64,000 bases of DNA from Bacteroidaceae bacterium (GCA_017453465.1 JAFTEV010000025.1:1-64000), one strand, 5' to 3'. Counted from the first letter of the stretch, positions 25,088 to 33,924 are shown. The notes: generated by a model from the letters alone, not told the origin. Numbers and translations are program-made.

Positions 25088-27640
25088 TCAGAGGGTAATG
25101 GTGAATTGTGTGTATTGGTCTTTCTCAGACTCGACGGTAATGTTGCCGCCAAAGTCTTGTATGATTTGCTGACTGAGGTAGAGTCCTACGCCAGCGGCTT
25201 CAGCCGTAGTCTTGGTGGTGAAGAAGGGGTCGAAGATTTTGTCGATGATGGTGTCTTCGATGCCTATGCCGTTATCGTAGATGGTGATGTTTGTGGCGTT
25301 TTCTCCCTGCGAGATAGTAACTCGTATCACGGGGCCAGAGGCGTTGGTTTGTTTTTCTGCCTTTTTTTGGATGGCATAGACGCTGTTGGCTAGCATGGAC
25401 ATGATGGTGCGGCTGAGTAATTCCGCATTGGTTGTGACCATGATGGACTGCTGCGGCTTGTCCCACTCCACTTGGATGTTCAGCTTCTCGATGTCCTCCT
25501 TATAATAATTGTGGAGCATCTGGATGTTTTGTTGGCACAGTTGCACGAGGTCGATGTCCTCCACCTTGTCGCTCCGTTCACGCAGCATCTCCTCCATGGC
25601 CTTCAGGATGCGGGTGGTGGAAAGGCCGTGCTGTTCAATCTTCTCCAGGTTGGTCTTCATCATGTCAATCACATCCATGCAGTCATCATAGATGTCGGCA
25701 GTCATCTTCTCTTCATCGTCTTCCAGGTTCTCCTTCAGGTCCTTGGCCAGACCGACGGTAAGGTGGGAGAAGTTGTTAATGTAGTTCATCGGGTTCAGGA
25801 TGCGGTCAATGAGTCCCTTGGTCAGCTTGCCCACCGTAGCCTCCCGCTCCTTGCGCACCAGTCGCTTCTGAGCCAGTCGAAGTTCCATGGTACGCTCGTC
25901 CACCACTGCTTCCAGCTGCTGTTGGCGGAGCTTCAGCTGTCGGGTGCGGTACCTGAAGATGGTGACGGTGAGTACCCCCAGCAGGATGACGTACAGCAGC
26001 AGGGCATACCAGCGCAGATAGATGGGGTAACGCACAAAGAAGAACCGCTCGCCCGTCTCGGCAATTTGTCCGTAAGGGTCCCTGCAGCGCACCGTCAGCT
26101 GGTACGTACCGTAAGCCAGGTTGCGGAAGTCAATGTCGGGGTCGTCATCCCAGGCCGACCATGCGCCATGGACGTGCAGTCGGTAGCTATACTGGGTAGT
26201 ACCGATGGGGTCGTGCTTATCGGTGGCCACCGTGATGCTGAGGTTTTGGCCGTCGAGGGAGAACGAGCGGAGGTAGATTTGTGGCGGAATGGGCTTTTGC
26301 TTTTCACTCTGCTTCAGGTTGATGCGCACAAGGCCAAAGTTGCCACCAATCCATGCAATGCCTTTGTCAATGAGCATGGCCTGTATGTTGTAGTGGGCAA
26401 AAGGCTCAAACCAGAGGGCAAAGTCACGCTTCAGCCCCTCGGTATTCACCCCCTCGCCATTGTCACGGCTCCGCCAGTGGCGACCTGTGTCGTCGATGTA
26501 TTCAAACAGCAGAGAGAGATGCCCCTCTTTTTGTCGGCTGAAGTGTTGTGCACCGGGTGACAAATAGTAACATTCACCGCCCAGGTTGATGGCCCACACG
26601 CCGCCACGTTTGTCGCGGTGCATCAACACCGTGTTGCTGATGTCGTCCACCTTCTGCTCCGAGCCATCATAACCACGTCGGTAGATTCCGTCAAGTTCGC
26701 CGCTGAGAAACGTGTCGTCGTTTTCCACCAAGATGGAGAGTGAAGTATTGCTCGACAAGCGGTGGGCAGCGTGGCCGTAGGTAAACACGCCGTCGCTGGT
26801 GGCGGCAATGGCATTATGCCGTTCAGTCTCGGCCAACTGCCAGCAAGCCTGCTGAACTTCTTCTACTTTTATGAACCGTCCGTTCTCCAGCAGAAACAGC
26901 CCCTTCAGGGTTCCCACGAAGAGCCTGCCCTGCGCCATCGTCATGCAAGTGACTTGTCCGTCCAGCCCCTCATGCTCGCCGAAGCGGGAATAGATTTCCG
27001 ATACCGAGATGCGGAACAGCCCGTTGTCCGTAGCTCCCCACACAGAACCCTTGCCGTCGTAAGCCAGTTCGGTGATGCTGTTGGAGCAGAGGCCGTTTTG
27101 CTCATTGATTTCCCACACCTTCCGTCCCTGTGCATCGATGGCAATCACGCCAGCAGTGGCCGTGGCCAGCAGGGTGCGGTTTTTGCTGATGGGTAGTCGG
27201 CTATATACTTCTATGCCGTTCCAACGGTCGATGCTGTCACGCGATTCATAGAAACGCTCGTGGATGAAGCCTGTTGCGTCCTTGTCGCTTTGGCTATAGA
27301 CCACGTGGATGCTGTCTCCGTCAACAGATTCCACATACCCCTTCACGTTTATGCCGCTGAAGCAGATGCGGCCATCCTTGTCGCGGTCGAGGTCGGTCAC
27401 ACGCGAAATGCCAGGGGTGTGAACAATGTGCCACTCCACATTGTCATAGACAAGGAGTCCTTCAAAGTTGGCCACGAAGGTGTGTCCCGTTTCATCACAC
27501 AGAATGTCGAAGTTGCGGTTGTGGGCATTATATTGTTGTGCCGTGAAGTTTTCGAAGAATGGCACACCCATCATTCCCTGTGCCATGCCGGGGATGACGG
27601 ACAGGAGCGTGAACAATATGATAAGAATCTGCCTTTTCAT
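25088..27640 (-). CDS. Periplasmic propeller sensor (Reg_prop, Y_Y_Y) with a degenerate kinase core
   Basis: An 850-residue one-pass sensor. After the signal peptide comes a periplasmic beta-propeller (about 25-430) and a Y_Y_Y-type domain (YSYRLHVHGAWSAWDDD to YGTYQLTVRCRDPYG), then a TM helix (YALLLYVILLGVLTVTIF), coiled coil and kinase core. The H-box reads GLIDRILNPMNY: the His-Glu of the family is Asp-Arg at about residue 612. The ATP-binding motifs remain (LANSVYAI, DNGIGIED, FDPFFTTK, GVGLYLS). Unlike hybrid sensors of polysaccharide loci it has no receiver or AraC domain. Confidence 0.88.
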   Translation of the reverse strand: MKRQILIILFTLLSVIPGMAQGMMGVPFFENFTAQQYNAHNRNFDILCDETGHTFVANFEGLLVYDNVEWHIVHTPGISRVTDLDRDKDGRICFSGINVKGYVESVDGDSIHVVYSQSDKDATGFIHERFYESRDSIDRWNGIEVYSRLPISKNRTLLATATAGVIAIDAQGRKVWEINEQNGLCSNSITELAYDGKGSVWGATDNGLFRISVSEIYSRFGEHEGLDGQVTCMTMAQGRLFVGTLKGLFLLENGRFIKVEEVQQACWQLAETERHNAIAATSDGVFTYGHAAHRLSSNTSLSILVENDDTFLSGELDGIYRRGYDGSEQKVDDISNTVLMHRDKRGGVWAINLGGECYYLSPGAQHFSRQKEGHLSLLFEYIDDTGRHWRSRDNGEGVNTEGLKRDFALWFEPFAHYNIQAMLIDKGIAWIGGNFGLVRINLKQSEKQKPIPPQIYLRSFSLDGQNLSITVATDKHDPIGTTQYSYRLHVHGAWSAWDDDPDIDFRNLAYGTYQLTVRCRDPYGQIAETGERFFFVRYPIYLRWYALLLYVILLGVLTVTIFRYRTRQLKLRQQQLEAVVDERTMELRLAQKRLVRKEREATVGKLTKGLIDRILNPMNYINNFSHLTVGLAKDLKENLEDDEEKMTADIYDDCMDVIDMMKTNLEKIEQHGLSTTRILKAMEEMLRERSDKVEDIDLVQLCQQNIQMLHNYYKEDIEKLNIQVEWDKPQQSIMVTTNAELLSRTIMSMLANSVYAIQKKAEKQTNASGPVIRVTISQGENATNITIYDNGIGIEDTIIDKIFDPFFTTKTTAEAAGVGLYLSQQIIQDFGGNITVESEKDQYTQFTITL

Positions 27641-27650
27641 CTGTGTGTGT

Positions 27651-29324
27651 CTATTCTTTGAATTGAACGTAGGGGATAGAAGCCCCCATGAAGCGCGACC
27701 ACTCTACATCCGTGAAATTTCGCTTCAACTTGTTGTGTACTTGCTGAGCCATGTTGTCCACCGAAACATTTTGGCGGACAACCTCCCCCGTGGCAGTGCC
27801 AATCCATACGCATCCCGTCCGTGGGTCGCCCAGCGTAGAAAGCGTCCAGCTGCGATAAATGTATTCCACGGGCGAAAGCCATTCGCCGGGGACACGGTTC
27901 TGCGGTTGAGCGGTTGTACGTTTTTGCGTTTTTGCGGTTTCCATTTCCTGCCAGAAGTTCAGCCCTGTGTTGAAAAGCAGGTTGTCGAGTTTCCAGATGT
28001 AGATGGCCTTGTCGTAAGCTCCCGAAACCATGATTGGCCCCACGGTAGTGATGCTGATGGGCTTGGCTTTGTGGGCCTCAAGTATCTCCACTTGTCGGTT
28101 ATATTTGTTCACCAGCTGGACGGGACCTTCTTTCAGCCCCAGAAACAAACACTGCAGGTCGGGTGCATAGTGGGCAGCCGTTACCACCCGCTTCACGAGG
28201 GGAGTCTTTTCTGTCAGTTTCCCCGTGCCGTCCATTTCTGCGTATGAGCCATCGGCAAAGAAGAGGCACAGCGTGTGCTCACGTTTGCAGATAGCAGAAA
28301 GTGTCTTCTGCAAACGGACAGGGGCAGAGACCGCACCACTGGAAAACGTGTACCAGCAGAGCGACTGTCGAGCAGCCAACAAGAGTGTGTTGCTGTCCGT
28401 GCGAATCATCTTGAAGAAGTTGTCTGGGGGCAGTGTCACGGCTCGTTGCATCTGGGCATTGTAGTTCACCACACAGAGGGTTCCTTCTTTAGAGAGCGCA
28501 TAGACAGCTTGCTTGCCTGCCCAAACGTCGCGAAAGTCATACGTATTGTCGTGCAACAGCGGTGTCTTTCCGCCCGCCGACCAGCAGATTTCCAGTTCGC
28601 CGTAGTTGGAGGCTGCCACACAGCCGTCCTTCCCTTTCTGGCCAGCTTCTGGTGGTACGATGCTCAGGGCATTCACCGCTCCACGCCTCTCCATGAAATA
28701 CGATTTGCTGGCCGCAGTAGCCATGCTGAGAGCCCTGAACGTTTCTGTATAATAAGTGTTCCCCTTATATTTGTCGAGAAAATACCAGCTGGCGTATGCC
28801 AAGAGGTCTGCCAAGATGGTGTCGCCCGTTTCGCGTTGGTTTCTGGAGGTCAGTCCCAGTGTCTTGGCTTGTGTGCGATAAGTCAGCGTGTCGGCAATGG
28901 TCTTCGACAGCGTGGCTCTGTCTCGCTCTTCCACAGCAATTTTCTGTTGCTCCTCGGCGTAGGCACGTTGTGTCTTGGCTTCCTCCAGGGCTTTCACGGC
29001 TTTCCCCTCCGCTTCGTGGGCTGAGCGAGATTCCTGTTCGGCGCGGTCGCGCATCTGGATGGCCAGTCGGGACGACTCTTCAGCCTTGTCGCGCTGACGG
29101 TCGGAAATCTCCTTTTGCTGATAGGCAATTTCTTCCATCTGCTGGCTCACACGCTTTACAACGGCGGCTTCCCGCTCGCCAGCCTTCAGGGCCTCCACCT
29201 CGGCCTTCATTGCCGTGAGTGCAGATTCCGACTGCCCCTTGCCCACAAAGTAGGCAATGGTTGCAGCCAGTGCAAGGCAGGTCAGGCCAACCAGCGACAA
29301 GAAGTATAAGCGTTGTTTGTTCAC
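27651..29324 (-). CDS. Membrane-anchored coiled-coil / WD40-like propeller protein
   Basis: A 557-residue protein. One N-terminal TM helix (about 6-26) is followed by a long charged coiled coil (about 35-150; QRDKAEESSRLAIQMRDRAEQ). Residues about 190-540 are beta-propeller-like blades (VWAGKQAVYALSKEGTLCVV, VSGAYDKAIYIWKLD, CVWIGTATGEV). The tail (VHNKLKRNFTDVEWSRFMG) resembles the end of WD40 proteins in bacterial signalling clusters. Residues about 460-477 come from octamer DNA repeats (TAQPQNR). Its start overlaps the upstream phosphatase by 4 bases. Confidence 0.75.
   Translation of the reverse strand: MNKQRLYFLSLVGLTCLALAATIAYFVGKGQSESALTAMKAEVEALKAGEREAAVVKRVSQQMEEIAYQQKEISDRQRDKAEESSRLAIQMRDRAEQESRSAHEAEGKAVKALEEAKTQRAYAEEQQKIAVEERDRATLSKTIADTLTYRTQAKTLGLTSRNQRETGDTILADLLAYASWYFLDKYKGNTYYTETFRALSMATAASKSYFMERRGAVNALSIVPPEAGQKGKDGCVAASNYGELEICWSAGGKTPLLHDNTYDFRDVWAGKQAVYALSKEGTLCVVNYNAQMQRAVTLPPDNFFKMIRTDSNTLLLAARQSLCWYTFSSGAVSAPVRLQKTLSAICKREHTLCLFFADGSYAEMDGTGKLTEKTPLVKRVVTAAHYAPDLQCLFLGLKEGPVQLVNKYNRQVEILEAHKAKPISITTVGPIMVSGAYDKAIYIWKLDNLLFNTGLNFWQEMETAKTQKRTTAQPQNRVPGEWLSPVEYIYRSWTLSTLGDPRTGCVWIGTATGEVVRQNVSVDNMAQQVHNKLKRNFTDVEWSRFMGASIPYVQFKE
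27900..27940. repeat. Octamer repeats inside the propeller-protein coding region
   Basis: Five imperfect 8-bp words on the + strand: TGCGGTTG, AGCGGTTG, TACGTTTT, TGCGTTTT, TGCGGTTT. They encode KTQKRTTAQPQNR. Related octamers occur in the coding regions at 39014-39051 and 42502-42541. Confidence 0.75.
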
Positions 29325-30484
29325 TTTCGTCTGATGACCAGTTGCGTAATGTCGTCACTCTGCGGGGCTTCACCCGCATAGTCTTTCACTTGCTGGTTGA
29401 TGGCTTCCACAATGTGCTGGCTGTCGGCTCCCTTTAGTTCAGCCAAGGCTTCCTCCAGCCGTGCCTCGCCAAACAGCTCCTTGCCAGTGTTTTCGGCTTC
29501 GGTCACGCCGTCAGTAAACATTACCAGGGTGTCGCCCTGCTCCAGCTGCATTCGGTTTCGCTTGTAGGGAATGCCATCGAAGGCACCCAGCACAAGGTTG
29601 ATGTCCCCCGTCACAGCCTCCACGCTGCCATTGGCGTGCAAGATGTAGGGAGCATTGTGTCCTGCGTTGGTGAAATCTATTTCGCCCGTTCTGGTGTTAT
29701 AGACACCATAGAACACGGTGACGAACATCGAATCCACGCTCTCGCCACACAAGATGTCGTTCACTGTCTGCATACACTCGTTGGAGGGCAGACCGCGAAC
29801 GCCAGTGGCTTTAATCAATGTGCGGCTCACGGCCATGAAGATGGCTGCCGGCACCCCCTTGCCCGACACGTCGGCAATGGTGAAGCCAAACCGCTCGTCA
29901 TCGATGCGGAAGAAGTCGTAGAAGTCGCCGCCCACGTCCTTGGCTGCAATCATGGAGGCAAAGATGTCAACCGTGTCGGCCTGTGGCATCTTCAACGAGA
30001 AGCTGCGAGGCAGAATGGCGTGCTGAATTTCGCGTGCCACACTGAGGTCGGCCTGAATGTCGTGCAGCTCCTTGCTGTCCTTCTGTGCAGCCCGCACAAA
30101 TTCAATCTGCTCGATGGCTTTCTCGATGGTGATTTGCAGGTCGTCCAGGTCAATGGGCTTCGTGGCAAAGTCGAAGGCTCCGTTGTTCATGGCATGGCGT
30201 ATGTTGTCCATGTCGCCGTATGCGCTGACCATGATGCACTTCAGGGCAGGGTTGCGCATTTCGTTAATCTTCGTGAGGAGTGTCAGTCCGTCCATTTCGG
30301 GCATATTGATGTCCGAGAGGATGATGCTGATATCGGGATGCTTCAGCAAGGTCTGCAGGGCTTCCAACCCATTGTGGGCAAAGAAGAACTCATATTCTCC
30401 TTTGCGGATTTTTCTACGGAAATACTGTGTGAGCAAGACCTCCAAATCGGTCTCGTCGTCAACACTGAGAATTTTAACAGCCAT
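29321..30484 (-). CDS. Response regulator with SpoIIE-type PP2C phosphatase output
   Basis: A 387-residue protein. The receiver domain (about 1-125) has SVDDE acidic residues, the phospho-acceptor Asp in ILSDINMPEMDG, and the KP pair in FATKPIDL. A short coiled coil with the phosphatase switch region (SVAREIQHAILPR) follows. The PP2C/SpoIIE domain has AAKDVGGDFYDFF, DVSGKGVPAAIFMA, NAGHNAPY and FTDGVTEAEN, so the metal ligands look intact. Such proteins remove phosphate from anti-sigma-antagonist-type targets in response to a kinase. It is first in the operon, presumably receiving phosphate from the His kinase at 24226-25077. Confidence 0.92.
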   Translation of the reverse strand: MAVKILSVDDETDLEVLLTQYFRRKIRKGEYEFFFAHNGLEALQTLLKHPDISIILSDINMPEMDGLTLLTKINEMRNPALKCIMVSAYGDMDNIRHAMNNGAFDFATKPIDLDDLQITIEKAIEQIEFVRAAQKDSKELHDIQADLSVAREIQHAILPRSFSLKMPQADTVDIFASMIAAKDVGGDFYDFFRIDDERFGFTIADVSGKGVPAAIFMAVSRTLIKATGVRGLPSNECMQTVNDILCGESVDSMFVTVFYGVYNTRTGEIDFTNAGHNAPYILHANGSVEAVTGDINLVLGAFDGIPYKRNRMQLEQGDTLVMFTDGVTEAENTGKELFGEARLEEALAELKGADSQHIVEAINQQVKDYAGEAPQSDDITQLVIRRK

Positions 30485-30488
30485 AATG

Positions 30489-30616
30489 ATTCGGTTTATG
30501 GTTTAGAGTTTAGGGTTTATGGTTTTAGAGTTTAAAGTTTAAAGCCAGAAGACTTTACTGTAACTTCTCTAAACTCTAAACGCTCAACTCCAATCTCTCT
30601 AAACTCTAATCTCTCA
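30489..30616. repeat. Heptamer-word inverted array (GTTTAGA / TAAACTC words)
   Basis: The left arm reads GTTTATG, GTTTAGA, GTTTAGG, GTTTATG, then GTTTAAA words. The right arm reads TAAACTC, TAAACGC, TCAACTC, TAAACTC, TAATCTC. The arms are complementary in kind, with a centre containing CAGAAGACTTTACTGTAACTTCT. It lies just upstream of the signalling operon's first gene. Confidence 0.75.
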
Positions 30617-30718
30617 TCAATATATGAATTTTGCCGCAAAGATAATGATTATCTGTGTTTTTTTCTAAACTTTTTGCAAAAAATAGTGATTTACAAGTCT
30701 TCTAATTGTAAATTTTTG

Positions 30719-30726
30719 TACATTTG
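30719..30726 (+). promoter_or_regulatory. Putative -7 element of ddh
   Basis: TACATTTG matches TAnnTTTG 34 bases before the ATG. No TTTG lies at the usual 19-base distance, so only the -7 half is supported. Confidence 0.5.
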
Positions 30727-30760
30727 CAGCCGTTTTTCCAATTCATAAACACAAAAAACT

Positions 30761-31660
30761 ATGACAAAGATTAAAGTCGCCATTGTTGGATATGGCAACA
30801 TTGGCAAGTATGCACTCGAAGCTATTCAGGCTTCACCCGACATGGAATGTGTGGGCGTAGTACGCCGAAACGGAGCACTCGACAAGCCGGCAGAACTGGC
30901 CGGCATTCCTGTAGTGGGGAACATCAGTGAACTCTCTGGCGTTCAGGTGGCCATTCTTGCAACCCCCACACGCAAGGTGGAAGAATATGCCAAGCAGTGC
31001 CTCGCGCTGGGCATCAACACAGTCGATTCCTTCGACATTCACACTCAGATTGTAGATTTGCGCCGCTCGCTCGATGCTGAAGCCAAGAAGCACGGCTGCG
31101 TCAGTGTCATTTCGGCAGGTTGGGACCCAGGCAGCGACTCCATCGTGCGCACACTGATGGAGAGCCTTGCTCCGAAGGGCATCAGTTACACCAACTTTGG
31201 CCCAGGCCGCTCCATGGGACACTCCGTGGCTGTGCGTGCCATCCCCGGTGTGCGCGATGCGCTCTCCATGACCATCCCTGTAGGCACGGGCATCCATCGC
31301 CGCATGGTTTATGTGGAGCTGGAGGACGGTGTTGATTTCAAAACCGTTGAGGCTGCTATCAAGGCAGATCCTTATTTTGTCAACGACGAAACTCATGTGC
31401 AACAAGTACCGTGCGTGGATAGCTTGAACGACGTGGGTCACGGCGTGAACCTCGTCCGCAAGGGTGTCAGTGGCAAGACCCATAACCAGCATTTCGAGTT
31501 CAACATGAGCATCAACAACCCAGCCCTTACAGCCCAGGTGCTCGTCAATGTAGCTCGTGCCGCCCTCAAGCAGCAACCTGGTGCTTACACCATGATTGAA
31601 ATTCCCGTCATCGACATGCTTCCTGGTGACAAAGAAGAGCTGATTCGCCACCTTGTATAA
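30761..31660 (+). CDS. ddh: meso-Diaminopimelate D-dehydrogenase
   Basis: A 299-residue NADP-dependent enzyme. It has the Rossmann motif VAIVGYGNIGKYALEA, then TVDSFDIH, SAGWDPGSDSIVR and FGPGRSMGHSVAVRA typical of Ddh. It makes meso-diaminopimelate in one step from tetrahydrodipicolinate, feeding lysine and peptidoglycan synthesis. It stands alone with its own -7 element and a terminator at 31755-31789. asd, which acts earlier in the same pathway, is at 54144. Confidence 0.95.
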   Translation: MTKIKVAIVGYGNIGKYALEAIQASPDMECVGVVRRNGALDKPAELAGIPVVGNISELSGVQVAILATPTRKVEEYAKQCLALGINTVDSFDIHTQIVDLRRSLDAEAKKHGCVSVISAGWDPGSDSIVRTLMESLAPKGISYTNFGPGRSMGHSVAVRAIPGVRDALSMTIPVGTGIHRRMVYVELEDGVDFKTVEAAIKADPYFVNDETHVQQVPCVDSLNDVGHGVNLVRKGVSGKTHNQHFEFNMSINNPALTAQVLVNVARAALKQQPGAYTMIEIPVIDMLPGDKEELIRHLV

Positions 31661-31754
31661 GGTTCGCCACTCCAGACGAGGCGAATTTTGAGCAAGAATC
31701 TATCAACTTGTGTCTTGATAATCTGTTGTTCAACAAATGGTTGAACGTTCAGTA

Positions 31755-31789
31755 AAAAAGAGCAACTGCTGCAAAGCGGTTGCTTTTTT
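31755..31789 (+). terminator. Rho-independent terminator after ddh
   Basis: Stem AGCAACTGCT / AGCGGTTGCT (10 bp including one G-T pair) with a GCAA loop, flanked by an A run and followed by TTTTTT. It lies about 100 bases downstream of the ddh stop. Confidence 0.85.
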
Positions 31790-31832
31790 ATTGCCCAAAT
31801 CTCTGTTCTGCGTATGCTATTTATTCAGCTCA

Positions 31833-31908
31833 CATAGGCAATGCGTCGCTCTCGCGTAGGCAATTAGGAGGGATTGATTGCCTACGCGAGAGCGACGCAT
31901 TGCCTATG
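31833..31908. repeat. GTAGGCAAT palindromic element, copy B (perfect 32-bp arms)
   Basis: Arms 31833-31864 and 31877-31908 are exact complements over 32 bp with a 12-base loop. The arm contains CATAGGCAATGCGTC and CGTAGGCAAT. Its perfection suggests a recent or selected copy. The rest of 31790-32143 shows no gene. Confidence 0.92.
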
Positions 31909-32143
31909 CGAGAGCGACAAAATGTATATGTCAGACCCGCAAAATCTCATTTTCTGCTCAAGGAATTTGTGATTCCGCGATGTGCCGAAGATGGTGCTAC
32001 GCTCGTTGCAATGCTGTGCTGTAGCTGTTGCAAATTTGTGCTATGACATTGAGACCGTGCAAAAAAGGCTGTAAAAAAGGTTAATTTGCGGGCTTGCGCT
32101 TGTTGTTTCGTTCTTTTTTTCGTTATTTTGCCACCAATTAGCA

Positions 32144-32509
32144 ATGACAGAGGATAATATGAAAACCAAAAACGACATCAATTTAGCTGTTTATCTTTTT
32201 AAGGATAAGCGTGCAAATTGTTATGTGGCTTATTGCCCTTCGCTCAACTTGTGCGGCTATGACCATACTCAACGGGCGGCTCAGAAGGATTTTCTGTATG
32301 TGCTTGATGAATATCTGAATGAGCAAACGGAGAATGGCACGTTGGTGGAAGATTTGATTCAGCACGGATGGACGATAACAGAGAATGAAGTGATTGCACC
32401 GACCTTTCATGCAATGTATAGAGCGAAAGGAAGCCAGTTAAGAGATATTTTGACAGACGAGAGTGTGGATTATAGAAGGTATAATGTCCCTTGTCCTATA
32501 ATTTTATGA
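32144..32509 (+). CDS. hicB: HicB-like antitoxin
   Basis: A 121-residue protein with the HicB partial RNase-H-like fold pattern: NLAVYLFKDKRANCYVAYCPSLNLCGYDHTQRAAQKDFLYVLDEYL. HicB binds and blocks HicA and usually represses the operon. The gene precedes hicA, the reverse of the common hicA-hicB order. Start is ATG 32144; ATG 32159 is an alternative. TAnnTTTG-like elements upstream are only near matches. Confidence 0.8.
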   Translation: MTEDNMKTKNDINLAVYLFKDKRANCYVAYCPSLNLCGYDHTQRAAQKDFLYVLDEYLNEQTENGTLVEDLIQHGWTITENEVIAPTFHAMYRAKGSQLRDILTDESVDYRRYNVPCPIIL

Positions 32510-32745
32510 ACACGTTCAGTTTGTCAAATGTTTCTCTTCCCAAGTTTCGTCGCTTTCTGTTTGAAGTAGGATGCACACGTGTCAGCGTGAAGGGAGGACA
32601 TGAAAAATGGAAACTTGCAGGTTGTTCACGTTCTATTATTATACAGACTCACATAGACCCTGTACCAGAACGTGTTGTTCGCTCGGCACTGGTTGATATG
32701 GGGCTGACACGTCAAGACTTCATCAGTATAATGCGCAAAATATAA
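32506..32745 (+). CDS. hicA: HicA-like mRNA interferase toxin
   Basis: A 79-residue protein with the double-strand-RNA-binding-like HicA pattern: LPKFRRFLFEVGCTRVSVKGGHEKWKLAG, where the His of GGHEKW is the expected catalytic residue, and a C-terminal PERVVRSALVDMGLTRQDF helix. ATG at 32506 overlaps the hicB stop (ATGA), so the pair is translationally coupled. It should cleave mRNA when HicB is lost. Confidence 0.82.
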   Translation: MNTFSLSNVSLPKFRRFLFEVGCTRVSVKGGHEKWKLAGCSRSIIIQTHIDPVPERVVRSALVDMGLTRQDFISIMRKI

Positions 32746-32800
32746 ATGGAGTTTTCTTTCTGTAGGGAAGATAATTAGAAACAAAAGGTATATAGTTAAA

Positions 32801-33904
32801 TTGGAAACAATAAGAAGTTCTGAACGATATGAATTGAGCGAGGCTTTCATGCGGGTGGCTGAGCGGGTGGACTATGAGGCTCGCCCGAAGTCGGCGGCTG
32901 AACTCGTCAATTTTCTGGTGTCGCAGTTGCACCAGAACGAGTTGTGCTCAAAGCGACTGAAGGTTTATGACCTCTCGGCTGACTACATCAACGGAGTGGT
33001 GGATTTCGGCGGCGCACAGTTCATGGTGCAGATATGTGAAGCCCTGAAGGAGGCTGCCATCAGCAGCATTGCCGAAGACATTGCCTTGCATTCGCAGGTG
33101 AGGGTGGTGCTGATAGCAGGTCCCTCGTCGAGCGGCAAGACAACGTTCTGCAAGAAGCTGGGCTATGCCTTGCAGCAGCAGGGGTTGCATCCCGAAAGCC
33201 TCTCGCTGGATGACTACTATGGTGACAGCGTGAATGCGCCGTTGGACGAGAGCGGAAAGCCAGACTGGGAGTCCATCCATGCGCTGAACCTGCCGCTGTT
33301 GCAGGAACACATCGCTACGCTGACCAATGGAGGCGAGGTGACGGTGCCCCGCTATGACTTCACTACGGGACGCAGCTGTGCGGGCAGTCGGCGTTTGCAG
33401 CTGCAGGCTGACAACGTGTTGCTGATGGAGGGCATCCATGCTTTGAATCCGATGTTGCTGAACGGTGTCTCGATTCCGCCCGAATGTTTTTACCGAGTGT
33501 ATATCTCTGCATTGACCACTCGTCCACAGGCAGATGGAGGCGTTTTGCCGACGACCGACAACCGCTTGCTTCGCAGAATGGTGCGTGACTCGAAGTTTCG
33601 GAGTGCCACGGCACAGCAGACCATTGAGCGATGGCCAGCCGTGCGGAGTGGGGAAGAGAAGTGGATATTGCCCTACCAGCCACAAGCCGACGTGAATTTC
33701 AATTCGGCCTATCAGTATGAATACTGCTTGTTGCGTGAACACGCTTTGCCCCTGCTGGAGGCCGTGAAGCAAGATGACCCCGCATACGGGGAGGCTGTCA
33801 GGTTGATGCGTCTGTTGCACAAGTTCCATCCTGTGCCAGTGCGCCACCTACCCCCCTATTCGCTGTTGCGTGAATTTCTGGGTGGAAGTGCTTACGAATA
33901 TTAA
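32801..33904 (+). CDS. Nucleoside kinase (uridine kinase-like), short form
   Basis: A P-loop kinase of 367 residues from the TTG at 32801, or 351 from the ATG at 32849; the start is uncertain. Walker A is GPSSSGKTTF; then LSLDDYYGDS, VPRYDFTTGR, LMEGIHALNP and RRMVRDSKFR follow, ending REFLGGSAYEY. The Bacteroides relatives I know are about 550 residues with an N-terminal threonyl-tRNA-synthetase-like part; that part is missing and hicB-hicA sit directly upstream. The kinase core looks complete, so activity is likely. The substrate is inferred. Confidence 0.8.
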   Translation: METIRSSERYELSEAFMRVAERVDYEARPKSAAELVNFLVSQLHQNELCSKRLKVYDLSADYINGVVDFGGAQFMVQICEALKEAAISSIAEDIALHSQVRVVLIAGPSSSGKTTFCKKLGYALQQQGLHPESLSLDDYYGDSVNAPLDESGKPDWESIHALNLPLLQEHIATLTNGGEVTVPRYDFTTGRSCAGSRRLQLQADNVLLMEGIHALNPMLLNGVSIPPECFYRVYISALTTRPQADGGVLPTTDNRLLRRMVRDSKFRSATAQQTIERWPAVRSGEEKWILPYQPQADVNFNSAYQYEYCLLREHALPLLEAVKQDDPAYGEAVRLMRLLHKFHPVPVRHLPPYSLLREFLGGSAYEY

Positions 33905-33924
33905 AGGACAATACATAATTAGGA

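Noticed and set aside
25088-27640. Hybrid two-component system of a polysaccharide-utilisation locus
   Set aside because: It has the propeller and Y_Y_Y domains but no receiver or AraC domain, and no SusC/SusD or glycosidase genes are next to it.
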